From CAZMHN01 sp964566145 (GTDB lineage Bacteria; Patescibacteriota; Patescibacteriia; Veblenbacterales; UBA10138), in contig CAZMHN010000014.1 in assembly GCA_964566145.1 (NCBI GenBank), positions 1-21,592 on the forward strand: a stretch of DNA of 21,592 bases. The letters are read 5' to 3'. Both the position numbers and the translations under genes were made by a program. Below are positions 13,611 to 20,285 of the stretch, piece after piece. Each line of letters begins with the position of its first letter. Position 1 is the stretch's first letter. The notes below the pieces were generated by a model that saw only the letters and a list, made by a program, of their open reading frames with translations, was not told where the DNA came from and did not search any database.

Positions 13611-13725
13611 TGTTTCACTAATCAGAGCGCCTGCCAGTAAGTAAGCGGCGCTCAGGCTCGAACCCTCGTAGTGCGCGTAAGCTGTCGCGTGACCCTATCA
13701 GGACATCGGGTCACGTAACTTTTTT
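13611..13725 (+). promoter_or_regulatory. Structured 5' leader of the helicase with terminator-like hairpin
   Basis: Two hairpins are visible. The first, 13625-13653, has 9 bp (GAGCGCC-T-GC against GC-GGCGCTC, one bulge) and a 10-nt loop. The second, 13688-13715, is a perfect 8-bp stem CGTGACCC/GGGTCACG with a 12-nt loop, then TAAC and six Ts that touch the ATG. An alternative pairing of 13672-13677 with 13686-13691 would break the second stem. The leader has no SD. The layout fits a transcription attenuator or other cis-acting RNA control; this is inferred from structure alone. Confidence 0.5.
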
Positions 13726-14985
13726 ATGACCGCACACACAAATTCCGCCTCCGCCGGCGGGTTCCAAGGCCTTGGCCTGGCACCCAGCCTGCTCGGCGCG
13801 CTCAGCCGCCTCCGTTTCTCCGAGCCTACCCCCATACAGGAAAAGGCCATCCCGATCGCCGTAGAGGGCAAGGACGTAATTGGCATTGCCCAAACCGGCA
13901 CGGGTAAGACCCTGGCTTTCGGACTGCCTATGCTCCAGCGCCTGGCCCAAGTAAAGGGCCGGGGGTTGGTGGTGTTGCCTACCCGAGAACTTGCCTTACA
14001 GGTGGATGAGGCCCTGCGGCAGGTTGGCCGCGACCTTAACCTTCGCACGGCCGTGCTGATAGGCGGCGAGGACATACAGAAACAGCACCGGGCGCTGGCG
14101 CGCAAGCCCCACGTCATCATTGTCACGCCCGGACGGCTCATAGACCACCTGGAACAAAAGACCATTCAGCTCAACGACATCCGCATCCTAGTGTTGGATG
14201 AGGCTGACCGCATGTTTGACATGGGCTTCGCGCCGCAACTTCGGCGCATACTCCAGGCTGTGCCGCCGCCCGCACAGCGGCAGACCATGCTGTTCTCGGC
14301 CACCATGCCCGACGAGATCGTACGCATAGCCACGCAGCACATGAAGCTCCCCTTGCGCATCGAGGTCGCCCGCACCGGACAAACCGCGGAAAAGGTGAGT
14401 CACGAGCTGTTCGTGGTGAAGCGCGAGGACAAGAAGCGCTTGCTGGAAAAACTGCTTCAGGAATACCGTGGCTCCGTGCTGGTATTCTGCCGGACCAAGT
14501 TCGGCGCCAAGCAGCTCACCAGGCTGCTGAAGCAGATGAACGCAACGGCGGCCGAAATCCATTCCAACCGCTCACTCAACCAGCGGCGCGAAGCGCTGGA
14601 CGGGTTCAAGCGCGGCGGCTACCGCGTGCTCGTGGCCACGGACATTGCGGCCCGCGGCATCGACGTCACCGGCATTGAACTGGTGGTAAACTACGATCTG
14701 CCTTCGACCGCCGAGGATTACGTGCACCGCATCGGCCGCACCGGCCGAGCCGGACTGGCCGGGCACGCCATTTCCTTTGCCACGCCTGACCAGGGCAAGG
14801 ACGTACGGGACATAGAACGCCTCATCCGCATACCTTTGCCTATTTCCAAATTGCCGGAACTGCCGGCGCACCGCGCCGCACTCCCGCATGAGCGCAGTGA
14901 ACCAGGCGCTCCCAGCCGTTCTTACGGTGGCTACGGGCGCAGGCCTGTCCGAGGACCGCACCGCTCACGCCCGTTCCGCCGCTAA
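13726..14985 (+). CDS. DEAD-box ATP-dependent RNA helicase, RhlE/DeaD-like
   Basis: 419 aa, with the compact helicase core plus a short basic tail. All motifs are seen: Q motif ending PTPIQ (34-38), motif I AQTGTGKT (55-62), Ia PTRELA (85-90), TPGRL (134-138), DEAD (158-161), SAT (191-193), then VFCRTKFGAKQL, VATDIAARGID and HRIGRTGRAG. The tail from about residue 385 is rich in Arg, Gly, Ser and Pro, as in RhlE-type helicases that act on rRNA or mRNA. Role: ATP-driven RNA unwinding in ribosome assembly, decay or cold adaptation. It is monocistronic, with its own promoter and a structured leader. The ATG directly follows a T6 run and has no SD. Confidence 0.95.
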   Translation: MTAHTNSASAGGFQGLGLAPSLLGALSRLRFSEPTPIQEKAIPIAVEGKDVIGIAQTGTGKTLAFGLPMLQRLAQVKGRGLVVLPTRELALQVDEALRQVGRDLNLRTAVLIGGEDIQKQHRALARKPHVIIVTPGRLIDHLEQKTIQLNDIRILVLDEADRMFDMGFAPQLRRILQAVPPPAQRQTMLFSATMPDEIVRIATQHMKLPLRIEVARTGQTAEKVSHELFVVKREDKKRLLEKLLQEYRGSVLVFCRTKFGAKQLTRLLKQMNATAAEIHSNRSLNQRREALDGFKRGGYRVLVATDIAARGIDVTGIELVVNYDLPSTAEDYVHRIGRTGRAGLAGHAISFATPDQGKDVRDIERLIRIPLPISKLPELPAHRAALPHERSEPGAPSRSYGGYGRRPVRGPHRSRPFRR

Positions 14986-15059
14986 AAATCCGGGGCCGCG
15001 ACGCCTAAGGGCTGAACAGGACAGACGGCTCCTGCTCCTGGCCTTCGCGTAGAAACTGT

Positions 15060-16040
15060 CTAATCATCGTCCCGCCAGCGGCTGTCCCGATCTTCGTCTT
15101 CGTCGTGCCCGGTCCCTGCATCAATTTCCACACTCGCCTCCGGCTCGCCGCCGACTTCGACTACGGACGGGCTTTCAATAATCGGGGTTGATGCGTTATC
15201 GGCACCGTCCTGGCTGCCGTCGCTCGACTGCACCCCGCCGCTTTCCGGCCAGCGGCGGCTTCCGTCGTTCGCGCCGTCCGGCAAATCCTCATTCTGCCGG
15301 TACTGCTCGCGCGAATCGTCAAATTGCTCCCACTGGTCGCTGCCGCGATTACGGTTCCGCCTGTCCTGCCAAGAGGGCAGGTTAGGGAACCTCACCTTCA
15401 CTCTGCCGTGGTCCTCGGATTCCACCTCCACCCTGAACGTAGGCGCGGCCCTGTCTTTGAGGTTCTGTATCACGTTCTTTATGTTCGTAGCGGCCTCGTT
15501 GTTCCCCTTGGTCTCAAGCTTCACCTGAACCTCTGTGAGCGTATTAAGCGCCGTCTCAAGCTCGGTCCTGGTCTCCGCCTTGGCTTCCTCGCGGTGCTCC
15601 TCCACTTCGGCCTTGTCCTCGGGAACGGATTGCACCTCGATTTTCTGGTCCAGCTTAACTATCTCCTCAAGCCGCTCTTCGGCGTGCTTGGCCTGCACCT
15701 CTACCTTGGCCTGCTCCGAAACCGCCAGCGTGAACTCAACTTGCTCAGTCAAACGCTTCACCGGGTACAAGGTCTCGCCCGGCAAGGCCCCATAAGAAGC
15801 GAATACCGTGCCGCCCATAAGCATGAAGACAAGGAACGCCGGCACTACGGCATAGGCCAGGCTCGCTCGCTCCTGCCCCCATAATAAACGTGCCGGCACC
15901 CTGGCGCCAGATTCGGCCGGCGCGGACAGCCGCGACATGAGCTGGCCCTTCAGCACCTCTTGCCTCAAAGGGCTAAGCTCGCCTTCGCGCGAGAGCGCTT
16001 TCAGGCTCTCGATATCATGTTTATAATCCTGCTGGTTCAT
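15060..16040 (-). CDS. DUF5667-type membrane protein, putative anti-sigma factor
   Basis: 326 aa. Residues 1-57 are cytosolic-like and charged, residues 61-82 form one membrane helix (LAYAVVPAFLVFMLMGGTVFASYGA), and the typical DUF5667 stretch ALPGETLYPVKRLTEQVEFTLAVSEQAKVEVQAKHAEERLEEI follows, predicted outside the membrane. A charged helical/coiled-coil region runs to about 190. The last 100 residues are acidic, low-complexity (Asp, Ser, Gly, Glu). The gene overlaps the ECF sigma gene by 20 nt, the usual layout for a sigma/anti-sigma pair, so a membrane-bound control of that sigma factor is likely; this role is inferred from position. Confidence 0.82.
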   Translation of the reverse strand: MNQQDYKHDIESLKALSREGELSPLRQEVLKGQLMSRLSAPAESGARVPARLLWGQERASLAYAVVPAFLVFMLMGGTVFASYGALPGETLYPVKRLTEQVEFTLAVSEQAKVEVQAKHAEERLEEIVKLDQKIEVQSVPEDKAEVEEHREEAKAETRTELETALNTLTEVQVKLETKGNNEAATNIKNVIQNLKDRAAPTFRVEVESEDHGRVKVRFPNLPSWQDRRNRNRGSDQWEQFDDSREQYRQNEDLPDGANDGSRRWPESGGVQSSDGSQDGADNASTPIIESPSVVEVGGEPEASVEIDAGTGHDEDEDRDSRWRDDD

Positions 16041-16590
16041 GGCGTTCTTCTATGCTCAAGAATGAATGCAGCTTCTTCAGGGCACGGTGCTGTATGATGC
16101 GCACAGCCACCTGCGTCTTGCTCATGACTTTGGCTGTTTCCTCAACTGAGAACTCTTGCACAAACCGAAGCTCCAACACCTGACGATACTCTTGTTTCAA
16201 TTGCGGCAAGGCTTCGCGCACGCGCACCAGGTCTAAAGTCACAGCCACCGTTTCCGCCGTATCGCTCTGGGACGCCAGGTCGTAATGTTCATCTATGTCT
16301 TCCATCTTGGGCGTACGGTACGCTTTGCGGTAGTGGTCGTTCATCAGATTCCTGGCTATCTTGTACAGCCAAGCCCCGAAATACAAATTCGTGAGGTTCA
16401 GTTTTGGCATGGCTTGCCAGGCCTTCAGGAAAGTTTCCTGCAAAATATCCTCAGCATGCTCCCGTGAGGGGATTTTCAGGCTGATGAAGCGGAATATGCG
16501 TGATGCATACATATCGTAGAGCTCGCCGAACGCTGCTTGATCTCGTTCCTTGGCGCGGGCGACGAGCGTACGTACCTCAGGTGAATCCAT
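16021..16590 (-). CDS. ECF (sigma-70 family) RNA polymerase sigma factor
   Basis: 189 aa, the usual ECF length. Region 2 covers about residues 15-90: AFGELYDMYASRIFRFISLKI, then the core-binding AEDILQETFLKAWQAMP and the -10-reading WLYKIARNLMNDHYRK. Region 4 covers about 125-180: LPQLKQEYRQVLELRFVQEFSVEETAKVMSKTQVAVRIIQHRALKKL, the -35-reading helix-turn-helix. The 3' end overlaps the DUF5667 gene by 20 nt. Upstream lies GAAAC-N16-CGTTATAG, an ECF-like promoter also found before the secreted-protein gene, so self-activation is likely. The ATG is only about 8 nt from the predicted transcription start and has no SD. Confidence 0.94.
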   Translation of the reverse strand: MDSPEVRTLVARAKERDQAAFGELYDMYASRIFRFISLKIPSREHAEDILQETFLKAWQAMPKLNLTNLYFGAWLYKIARNLMNDHYRKAYRTPKMEDIDEHYDLASQSDTAETVAVTLDLVRVREALPQLKQEYRQVLELRFVQEFSVEETAKVMSKTQVAVRIIQHRALKKLHSFLSIEERHEPAGL

Positions 16591-16604
16591 AGGGCGTACA
16601 CATA

Positions 16605-16633
16605 CTATAACGCAAAACCGGGCGGGGTGTTTC
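16605..16633 (-). promoter_or_regulatory. ECF-type promoter of the sigma gene
   Basis: Minus strand: GAAAC (16633-16629), 16-nt spacer, CGTTATAG (16612-16605). It resembles the TGAAAC...CGTA promoters used by Bacillus ECF factors such as SigW, and shares both boxes with the site at 18249-18279. The -35 box lies in the loop of the preceding terminator. Confidence 0.55.
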
Positions 16634-16644
16634 TCCCCGCCCGG
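16614..16644 (-). terminator. Terminator of the secreted Ig-like protein gene
   Basis: Minus strand: CCGGGCGGGG and CCCCGCCCGG form a 10-bp all-GC stem with a 7-nt loop, followed by TTTTG. It begins 9 nt after the stop codon of the secreted-protein gene and separates it from the sigma gene. Confidence 0.85.
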
Positions 16645-16653
16645 ATGGCCCCT

Positions 16654-18210
16654 CTAATCGTCATCCTGTCCGCCGCGGCCGCGGCTGTGCCTCTGGCCAG
16701 GGTTGTCGTCATTGCCGCTGCAATCGCACTTCTTATGCTTGTCCCTTACAGCAATGCCGTTCAGGCCGGAAAGCGTCACTATATTCTTGAACTTATTGCC
16801 GCACGATACGTCACCGGCCTGGCCGCCGAACACCTTGAGCTCGCACGATGCCGCCAGATAGAGCGTTCCGTCTCCCACCAAACGGTACAGCCGCCCGTTG
16901 ATGATGCCGTTGCCGCAGGCGCCTGTTGAGCCTCCGTCAGCCGCGGCCCCGAACGTACCGCTGATAGTTTGGCCGCCGGCGGCATTGTTGTTAGCCGCGT
17001 CCTTGATGAGCGCGCCTTGCACCGTCACCGTATCCCCTAGAGCCACCGTCGGCAACGACGTACTGTTGCTCAAAGTAATGGTCAGCGCCGTGCCGCCGGC
17101 GTTCCAGCTGGCGCCGCCTAGGTTTCCGCTGCCGTCCAGGAATGAATGGCCGTTCGAGAGCGCCAGTACTGCCCCGATGTTGTCCTTGGTAACAGTGGGG
17201 GTGTTCGTGGGCTCGCCGAACGTTAGGACAATGGTGTCGCCGGCGGTCTTGCCCGCGGTGCCGGCGGAATCGAAAGCCTGAACCGATGTCAGGACCGGGC
17301 CGGTCACGTCGGTGCCGAAAGTACCGGTCAGCGCCTGATTCCCGGTGGCGCTGTTGCCTGAGGCGTCAGTGATGAGCGAACCTTGCACGGTCACGGTGTC
17401 GCCCAGGACAACCGTAGGCAATGAAACGTTGCTGCTCAAGGTAAGAATGAGCTTCAGGCCGTCCGCGCTCCATGACTGGCTCTGGAACAGGCCGTTTCCG
17501 TCGAGCAATGAATGCGAGGACGTGAGCGTGAACGTAGCGCTGAGCTGGGCCGGCGTGAACACCGGCTTGCCCGTGGCTTCGCCAAAGGTGAGCTCAATGC
17601 TGTCGCCTGCTTCCAAACCCACGTTACCTCCAGTATTCTTGGCTACGGCGCCGGTAAGAACCGGGCCGGTCGTATCGGCCGTAATGGTGCTGGTCGTGAC
17701 GCTCGCGACTACCGGACTGTTGGCCGAGGTCACAATGCCGTCGGTCGTGAACGTGACGGTAACGCTGTCCTTGGGCAAGGCGTCGCTCCAGCTTGCGGAA
17801 GTGGCAAAGGTTACGAAGAATGTGCCCGGCAATCCGTTGTTGCTCGGCGTGGCCACGGTGGTCACGCTCCCAATGTTCGCGGTGGTCTCAGTGCCCGCAA
17901 CCAGGTCCACGCCAGGTTCGAACACCCCGTCGCCATCGTCCCTGTATACCGTTACCGAGCCTACATCAGTGCCTGCGGCTACGCTGGAACCGGCATTGGC
18001 AATATTGACCTTGGCCGAGGCCAGAGTCTCGCCCGCATCGGCCGTGAGTGCGAACTTGAACACTGTTAGAGGCGTGCTCGACGCCTTGATCTCCACCGGG
18101 CTCGTAACCAAAGAGGTTGGCGATGTCGTCACATTGACGGCCGCCTGCCCGGGAAGCACGAACGGTACCGCCGCTAAGAAGCCGGCCAGTACGTAAGCGA
18201 GTTTGCGCAT
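16654..18210 (-). CDS. Secreted S-layer/Ig-like repeat protein with Cys-rich tail
   Basis: 518 aa. A signal peptide (residues 1-23, MRKLAYVLAGFLAAVPFVLP then GQA-A) is followed by a Thr/Ser/Val-rich beta-sandwich region to about 178, containing DDGDGVFEPGVD, a D-x-D-G calcium-loop-like motif (91-102). Residues 179-300 and 301-422 are two homologous ~122-aa domains. The tail holds five cysteines (432, 456, 470, 495, 497) and ends in a charged low-complexity DDNPGQRHSRGRGGQDDD. There is no LPxTG anchor or C-terminal membrane helix. It is probably a cell-surface or adhesion/S-layer component. The ECF-type promoter upstream and the adjacent sigma/anti-sigma genes suggest it is the main target of that system. 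No SD is seen. Confidence 0.85.
   Translation of the reverse strand: MRKLAYVLAGFLAAVPFVLPGQAAVNVTTSPTSLVTSPVEIKASSTPLTVFKFALTADAGETLASAKVNIANAGSSVAAGTDVGSVTVYRDDGDGVFEPGVDLVAGTETTANIGSVTTVATPSNNGLPGTFFVTFATSASWSDALPKDSVTVTFTTDGIVTSANSPVVASVTTSTITADTTGPVLTGAVAKNTGGNVGLEAGDSIELTFGEATGKPVFTPAQLSATFTLTSSHSLLDGNGLFQSQSWSADGLKLILTLSSNVSLPTVVLGDTVTVQGSLITDASGNSATGNQALTGTFGTDVTGPVLTSVQAFDSAGTAGKTAGDTIVLTFGEPTNTPTVTKDNIGAVLALSNGHSFLDGSGNLGGASWNAGGTALTITLSNSTSLPTVALGDTVTVQGALIKDAANNNAAGGQTISGTFGAAADGGSTGACGNGIINGRLYRLVGDGTLYLAASCELKVFGGQAGDVSCGNKFKNIVTLSGLNGIAVRDKHKKCDCSGNDDNPGQRHSRGRGGQDDD
16945..17310 (-). repeat. Ig-like domain repeat copy B
   Basis: Encodes residues 301-422 of the secreted protein (VTGPVLTSVQAFDSAG ... 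GDTVTVQGALIKDAANN ... ISGTFG). It aligns block by block with copy A: TGPVLT, GD-I-LTFGE, HS-LDG-G, SLPTV-LGDTVTVQG, TGTFG/SGTFG. A tandem domain duplication within the gene. Confidence 0.85.
17311..17676 (-). repeat. Ig-like domain repeat copy A
   Basis: Encodes residues 179-300 of the secreted protein (DTTGPVLTGAVAKNTGG ... GDTVTVQGSLITDASGN ... LTGTFGT). It is the first of two equal-length tandem domains; the copies have diverged in their middle third, so the duplication is not recent. Confidence 0.85.
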
Positions 18211-18248
18211 AGGGATAAACGCGTTAGAGGCTTAGGCCTTACGCCTAC

Positions 18249-18279
18249 CTATAACGTCAAGCCATGCCAAAGCGTTTCA
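18249..18279 (-). promoter_or_regulatory. ECF-type promoter of the secreted Ig-like protein gene
   Basis: Minus strand: TGAAAC (18279-18274), 17-nt spacer, CGTTATAG (18256-18249), about 32 nt from predicted transcription start to the ATG at 18210. The -10 box is identical over 8 nt to that ahead of the sigma gene, and the -35 core GAAAC is identical too. Confidence 0.55.
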
Positions 18280-18285
18280 CCATGC

Positions 18286-18310
18286 AAAAACCGCGCCGGG
18301 CACGGCGCGG
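18286..18310 (-). terminator. Terminator downstream of typA
   Basis: Minus strand: CCGCGCC and GGCGCGG form a 7-bp GC stem with a 6-nt loop followed by TTTTTG. It lies about 90 nt after the typA stop, just upstream of the ECF-type promoter of the next gene, so it closes the typA transcript. Confidence 0.75.
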
Positions 18311-18401
18311 GCCAACATTTCCATTGTACCGCGTTTGGGCCTTTTTTTCAACGGTTATGGAACAATTCCCGCCCCAAGCCCGCTACCTAACAGTTCCACG
18401 A

Positions 18402-20210
18402 TCACGCTTGCGAGTGCTCGGCCCGCTTCCTGGCGTCGTTGCCCAAAATGCGCTTGCGCAGGCGTATGCTTTTGGGGGTCGTTTCCACCAGCTCGTCGTC
18501 ACCGATGTACTCCAGTGCCTCCTCCAGCGTCAGGCGGTTCGGCGGCGTAAGGTCGTCGGTCACCACGTCGGCGTTGGACCTGAAGTTCGACAGCTGTTTA
18601 GCCTTGCACACGTTCACCACCAGGTCCTCGGCTTTGGCGTTTTGGCCCACCACCTGGCCTTCGTACACCGCCTCGCCCGGGCCAATGAACATGATGCCCC
18701 GCTCCTGCGAGCGCAACAGGGCGTAGGCCGTACTCGTACCGGGCTCGTGCACCACCAGCGACCCATGCGGGTTGGTTTCGATGGATTCGGCTTTCGGGAA
18801 GTACCCCGCAAACAGGGAATTGACTATGCCCAGGCCCTTGGTCTCAATGATGAACTCGCTGCGGAACCCGATGAGTCCGCGCGTGGGAATGAAGAAGTGG
18901 AAGCTGGCCGTGCCGTTCTCCACCGACATGTTCTTGAGCTCGCCCTTGCGGCGGCTCATTTTCTGCACCACCATCCCGGAATACGGTTCCGGCACGTCTA
19001 TCCACACGTCTTCCGCCGGTTCAAGCACCTTGCCGTCCTGCTCCTTGAAAATAACCTCGGGTTTGGAAACCTGCAGTTCGTAGCCTTCGCGGCGCATCTT
19101 CTCGATGAGGATGGAAAGGTGCAGCTCCCCGCGTCCGCTGACCACGAACTCGTCGGCGGAAACGCCGGGCTCCACCTGCAAAGCCACGTCGTTGTCCAGC
19201 TCTTTGTACAGACGCTCTTTGAGGTTGCGCGAGGTGCAGTACTGCCCTTCCTGCCCGGCGAACGGCGACTTGTTCACCGAGAACACCATTTTGACCGTGG
19301 GCTTCTCTATCTCAATGGGAGTCAAAGCCTCCGGCGTTTCGGCGTCGGCTATGGTGTCGCCTATGTTCACCCCTTCCACGCCGGCCACGGCCGCAATGTC
19401 GCCGGCCGGCACCTGCTCTGCCGGAGCGCGCCCCAAACCCATGAACGTCATGAGTGATGTAACTTTTGTGGTGCGCATGGCCCCGTGCACGGGCAAATGG
19501 GCCACCGGCTGGCTTGCGCGTATGACGCCGCGGTACACCCTACCGATGGCTATCTTGCCCAGGTAGTTGTCGTAGTTCGTGGACACCACCCGCATCTGCA
19601 GCGGGCCCTCGGCCGTGGCAGGCGGCGGGATGTGTTTCAAAATGGTGTCGAACAGCGGCACGGCGTCCTTCATGGACGAAAGCTCCGGCGTCAGACCGGC
19701 CACGCCGAGCTTGCCGGCGGCGTACACGACTGGGAAATCCATCTGTTCGTTGGTCGCCCCGAACTCCATAAAAAGCTCTATGACCTTTTCCAAAGCGTAG
19801 TGGGAACGGGCGTTCGCCTTGTCCACCTTGTTTATGACCACGATTATCTTGTGCCCGGCCTGCAAAGCCTTCTTTAGCACGAACCTGGTCTGCGGCATGG
19901 GACCTTCCTGCGCGTCCACCAGCAGCAAAGAGCCGTCCGCCAGATTCAGCACGCGCTCCACTTCTCCGCCGAAGTCGGCGTGGCCCGGCGTGTCGATGAT
20001 GTTTATCTTGGTGCCGCGGTACACGACCGCCGCGTTCTTGGAGAAAATGGTGATGCCGCGTTCGCGCTCCAGCTCGTTGGAATCCATGATAAGCTCGGTG
20101 GTGGCGAGCTTCCCCAGGTTGGTTTCCGACTGCTTCAAGAGCGCGTCGACCAGGGTGGATTTGCCGTGGTCAACGTGCGCGATGATGGCGATGTTGCGGA
20201 TGTGCTCCAT
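18402..20210 (-). CDS. typA: Ribosome-associated GTPase TypA/BipA
   Basis: 602 aa, the usual TypA/BipA length. A translational GTPase that binds the ribosome and aids 50S assembly, especially in cold or stress. G motifs: AHVDHGKST (11-19), the switch ERGITI, DTPGHADFGGEVERVL, NKVDKANA and an A-G-K-like motif in VVYAAGKLG. An EF-Tu-like domain II, domains III and V (PEVIFKE, GELHLSILIEKMRREGYE, RGLIGFRSEF) and the BipA-specific C-terminal domain (PNRLTLEEALEYIGDDELVETTPKSIRLRKRIL) follow. It has its own sigma-70-type promoter and a TGA stop. No SD is seen before the ATG. Confidence 0.97.
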   Translation of the reverse strand: MEHIRNIAIIAHVDHGKSTLVDALLKQSETNLGKLATTELIMDSNELERERGITIFSKNAAVVYRGTKINIIDTPGHADFGGEVERVLNLADGSLLLVDAQEGPMPQTRFVLKKALQAGHKIIVVINKVDKANARSHYALEKVIELFMEFGATNEQMDFPVVYAAGKLGVAGLTPELSSMKDAVPLFDTILKHIPPPATAEGPLQMRVVSTNYDNYLGKIAIGRVYRGVIRASQPVAHLPVHGAMRTTKVTSLMTFMGLGRAPAEQVPAGDIAAVAGVEGVNIGDTIADAETPEALTPIEIEKPTVKMVFSVNKSPFAGQEGQYCTSRNLKERLYKELDNDVALQVEPGVSADEFVVSGRGELHLSILIEKMRREGYELQVSKPEVIFKEQDGKVLEPAEDVWIDVPEPYSGMVVQKMSRRKGELKNMSVENGTASFHFFIPTRGLIGFRSEFIIETKGLGIVNSLFAGYFPKAESIETNPHGSLVVHEPGTSTAYALLRSQERGIMFIGPGEAVYEGQVVGQNAKAEDLVVNVCKAKQLSNFRSNADVVTDDLTPPNRLTLEEALEYIGDDELVETTPKSIRLRKRILGNDARKRAEHSQA

Positions 20211-20240
20211 AAGAAAATGGGCGCTACGGCCCAGTGCGCC

Positions 20241-20269
20241 ATGATACTGCCTTGCGAGCGAAACGTCAA
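20241..20269 (-). promoter_or_regulatory. Housekeeping-type promoter for typA
   Basis: Minus strand: TTGACG, 17-nt spacer, TATCAT, ending 30 nt before the typA ATG. Five of six -35 and four of six -10 bases fit the sigma-70 consensus with ideal spacing. Confidence 0.7.
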
Positions 20270-20285
20270 GCGTGCGCGGAACAGC

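Noticed and set aside
13625..13672. tRNA-like element in the helicase leader
   Set aside because: The minus strand has a GGTTCGAGCC string like a T-arm, but the flanking stem does not pair and no acceptor or anticodon arm is present.
16654..16740. Cell-wall sorting signal in the secreted protein
   Set aside because: The C-terminus lacks LPxTG, a hydrophobic segment or any PEP-CTERM-like signal; it is charged and hydrophilic.
17345..18196. 283-aa plus-strand ORF opposite the secreted-protein gene
   Set aside because: It is an antisense shadow: low-complexity Val/Ser/Pro/Thr composition mirrors the repetitive Thr/Ala/Gly codons, with no domain pattern; the minus frame has a signal peptide and domain repeats.
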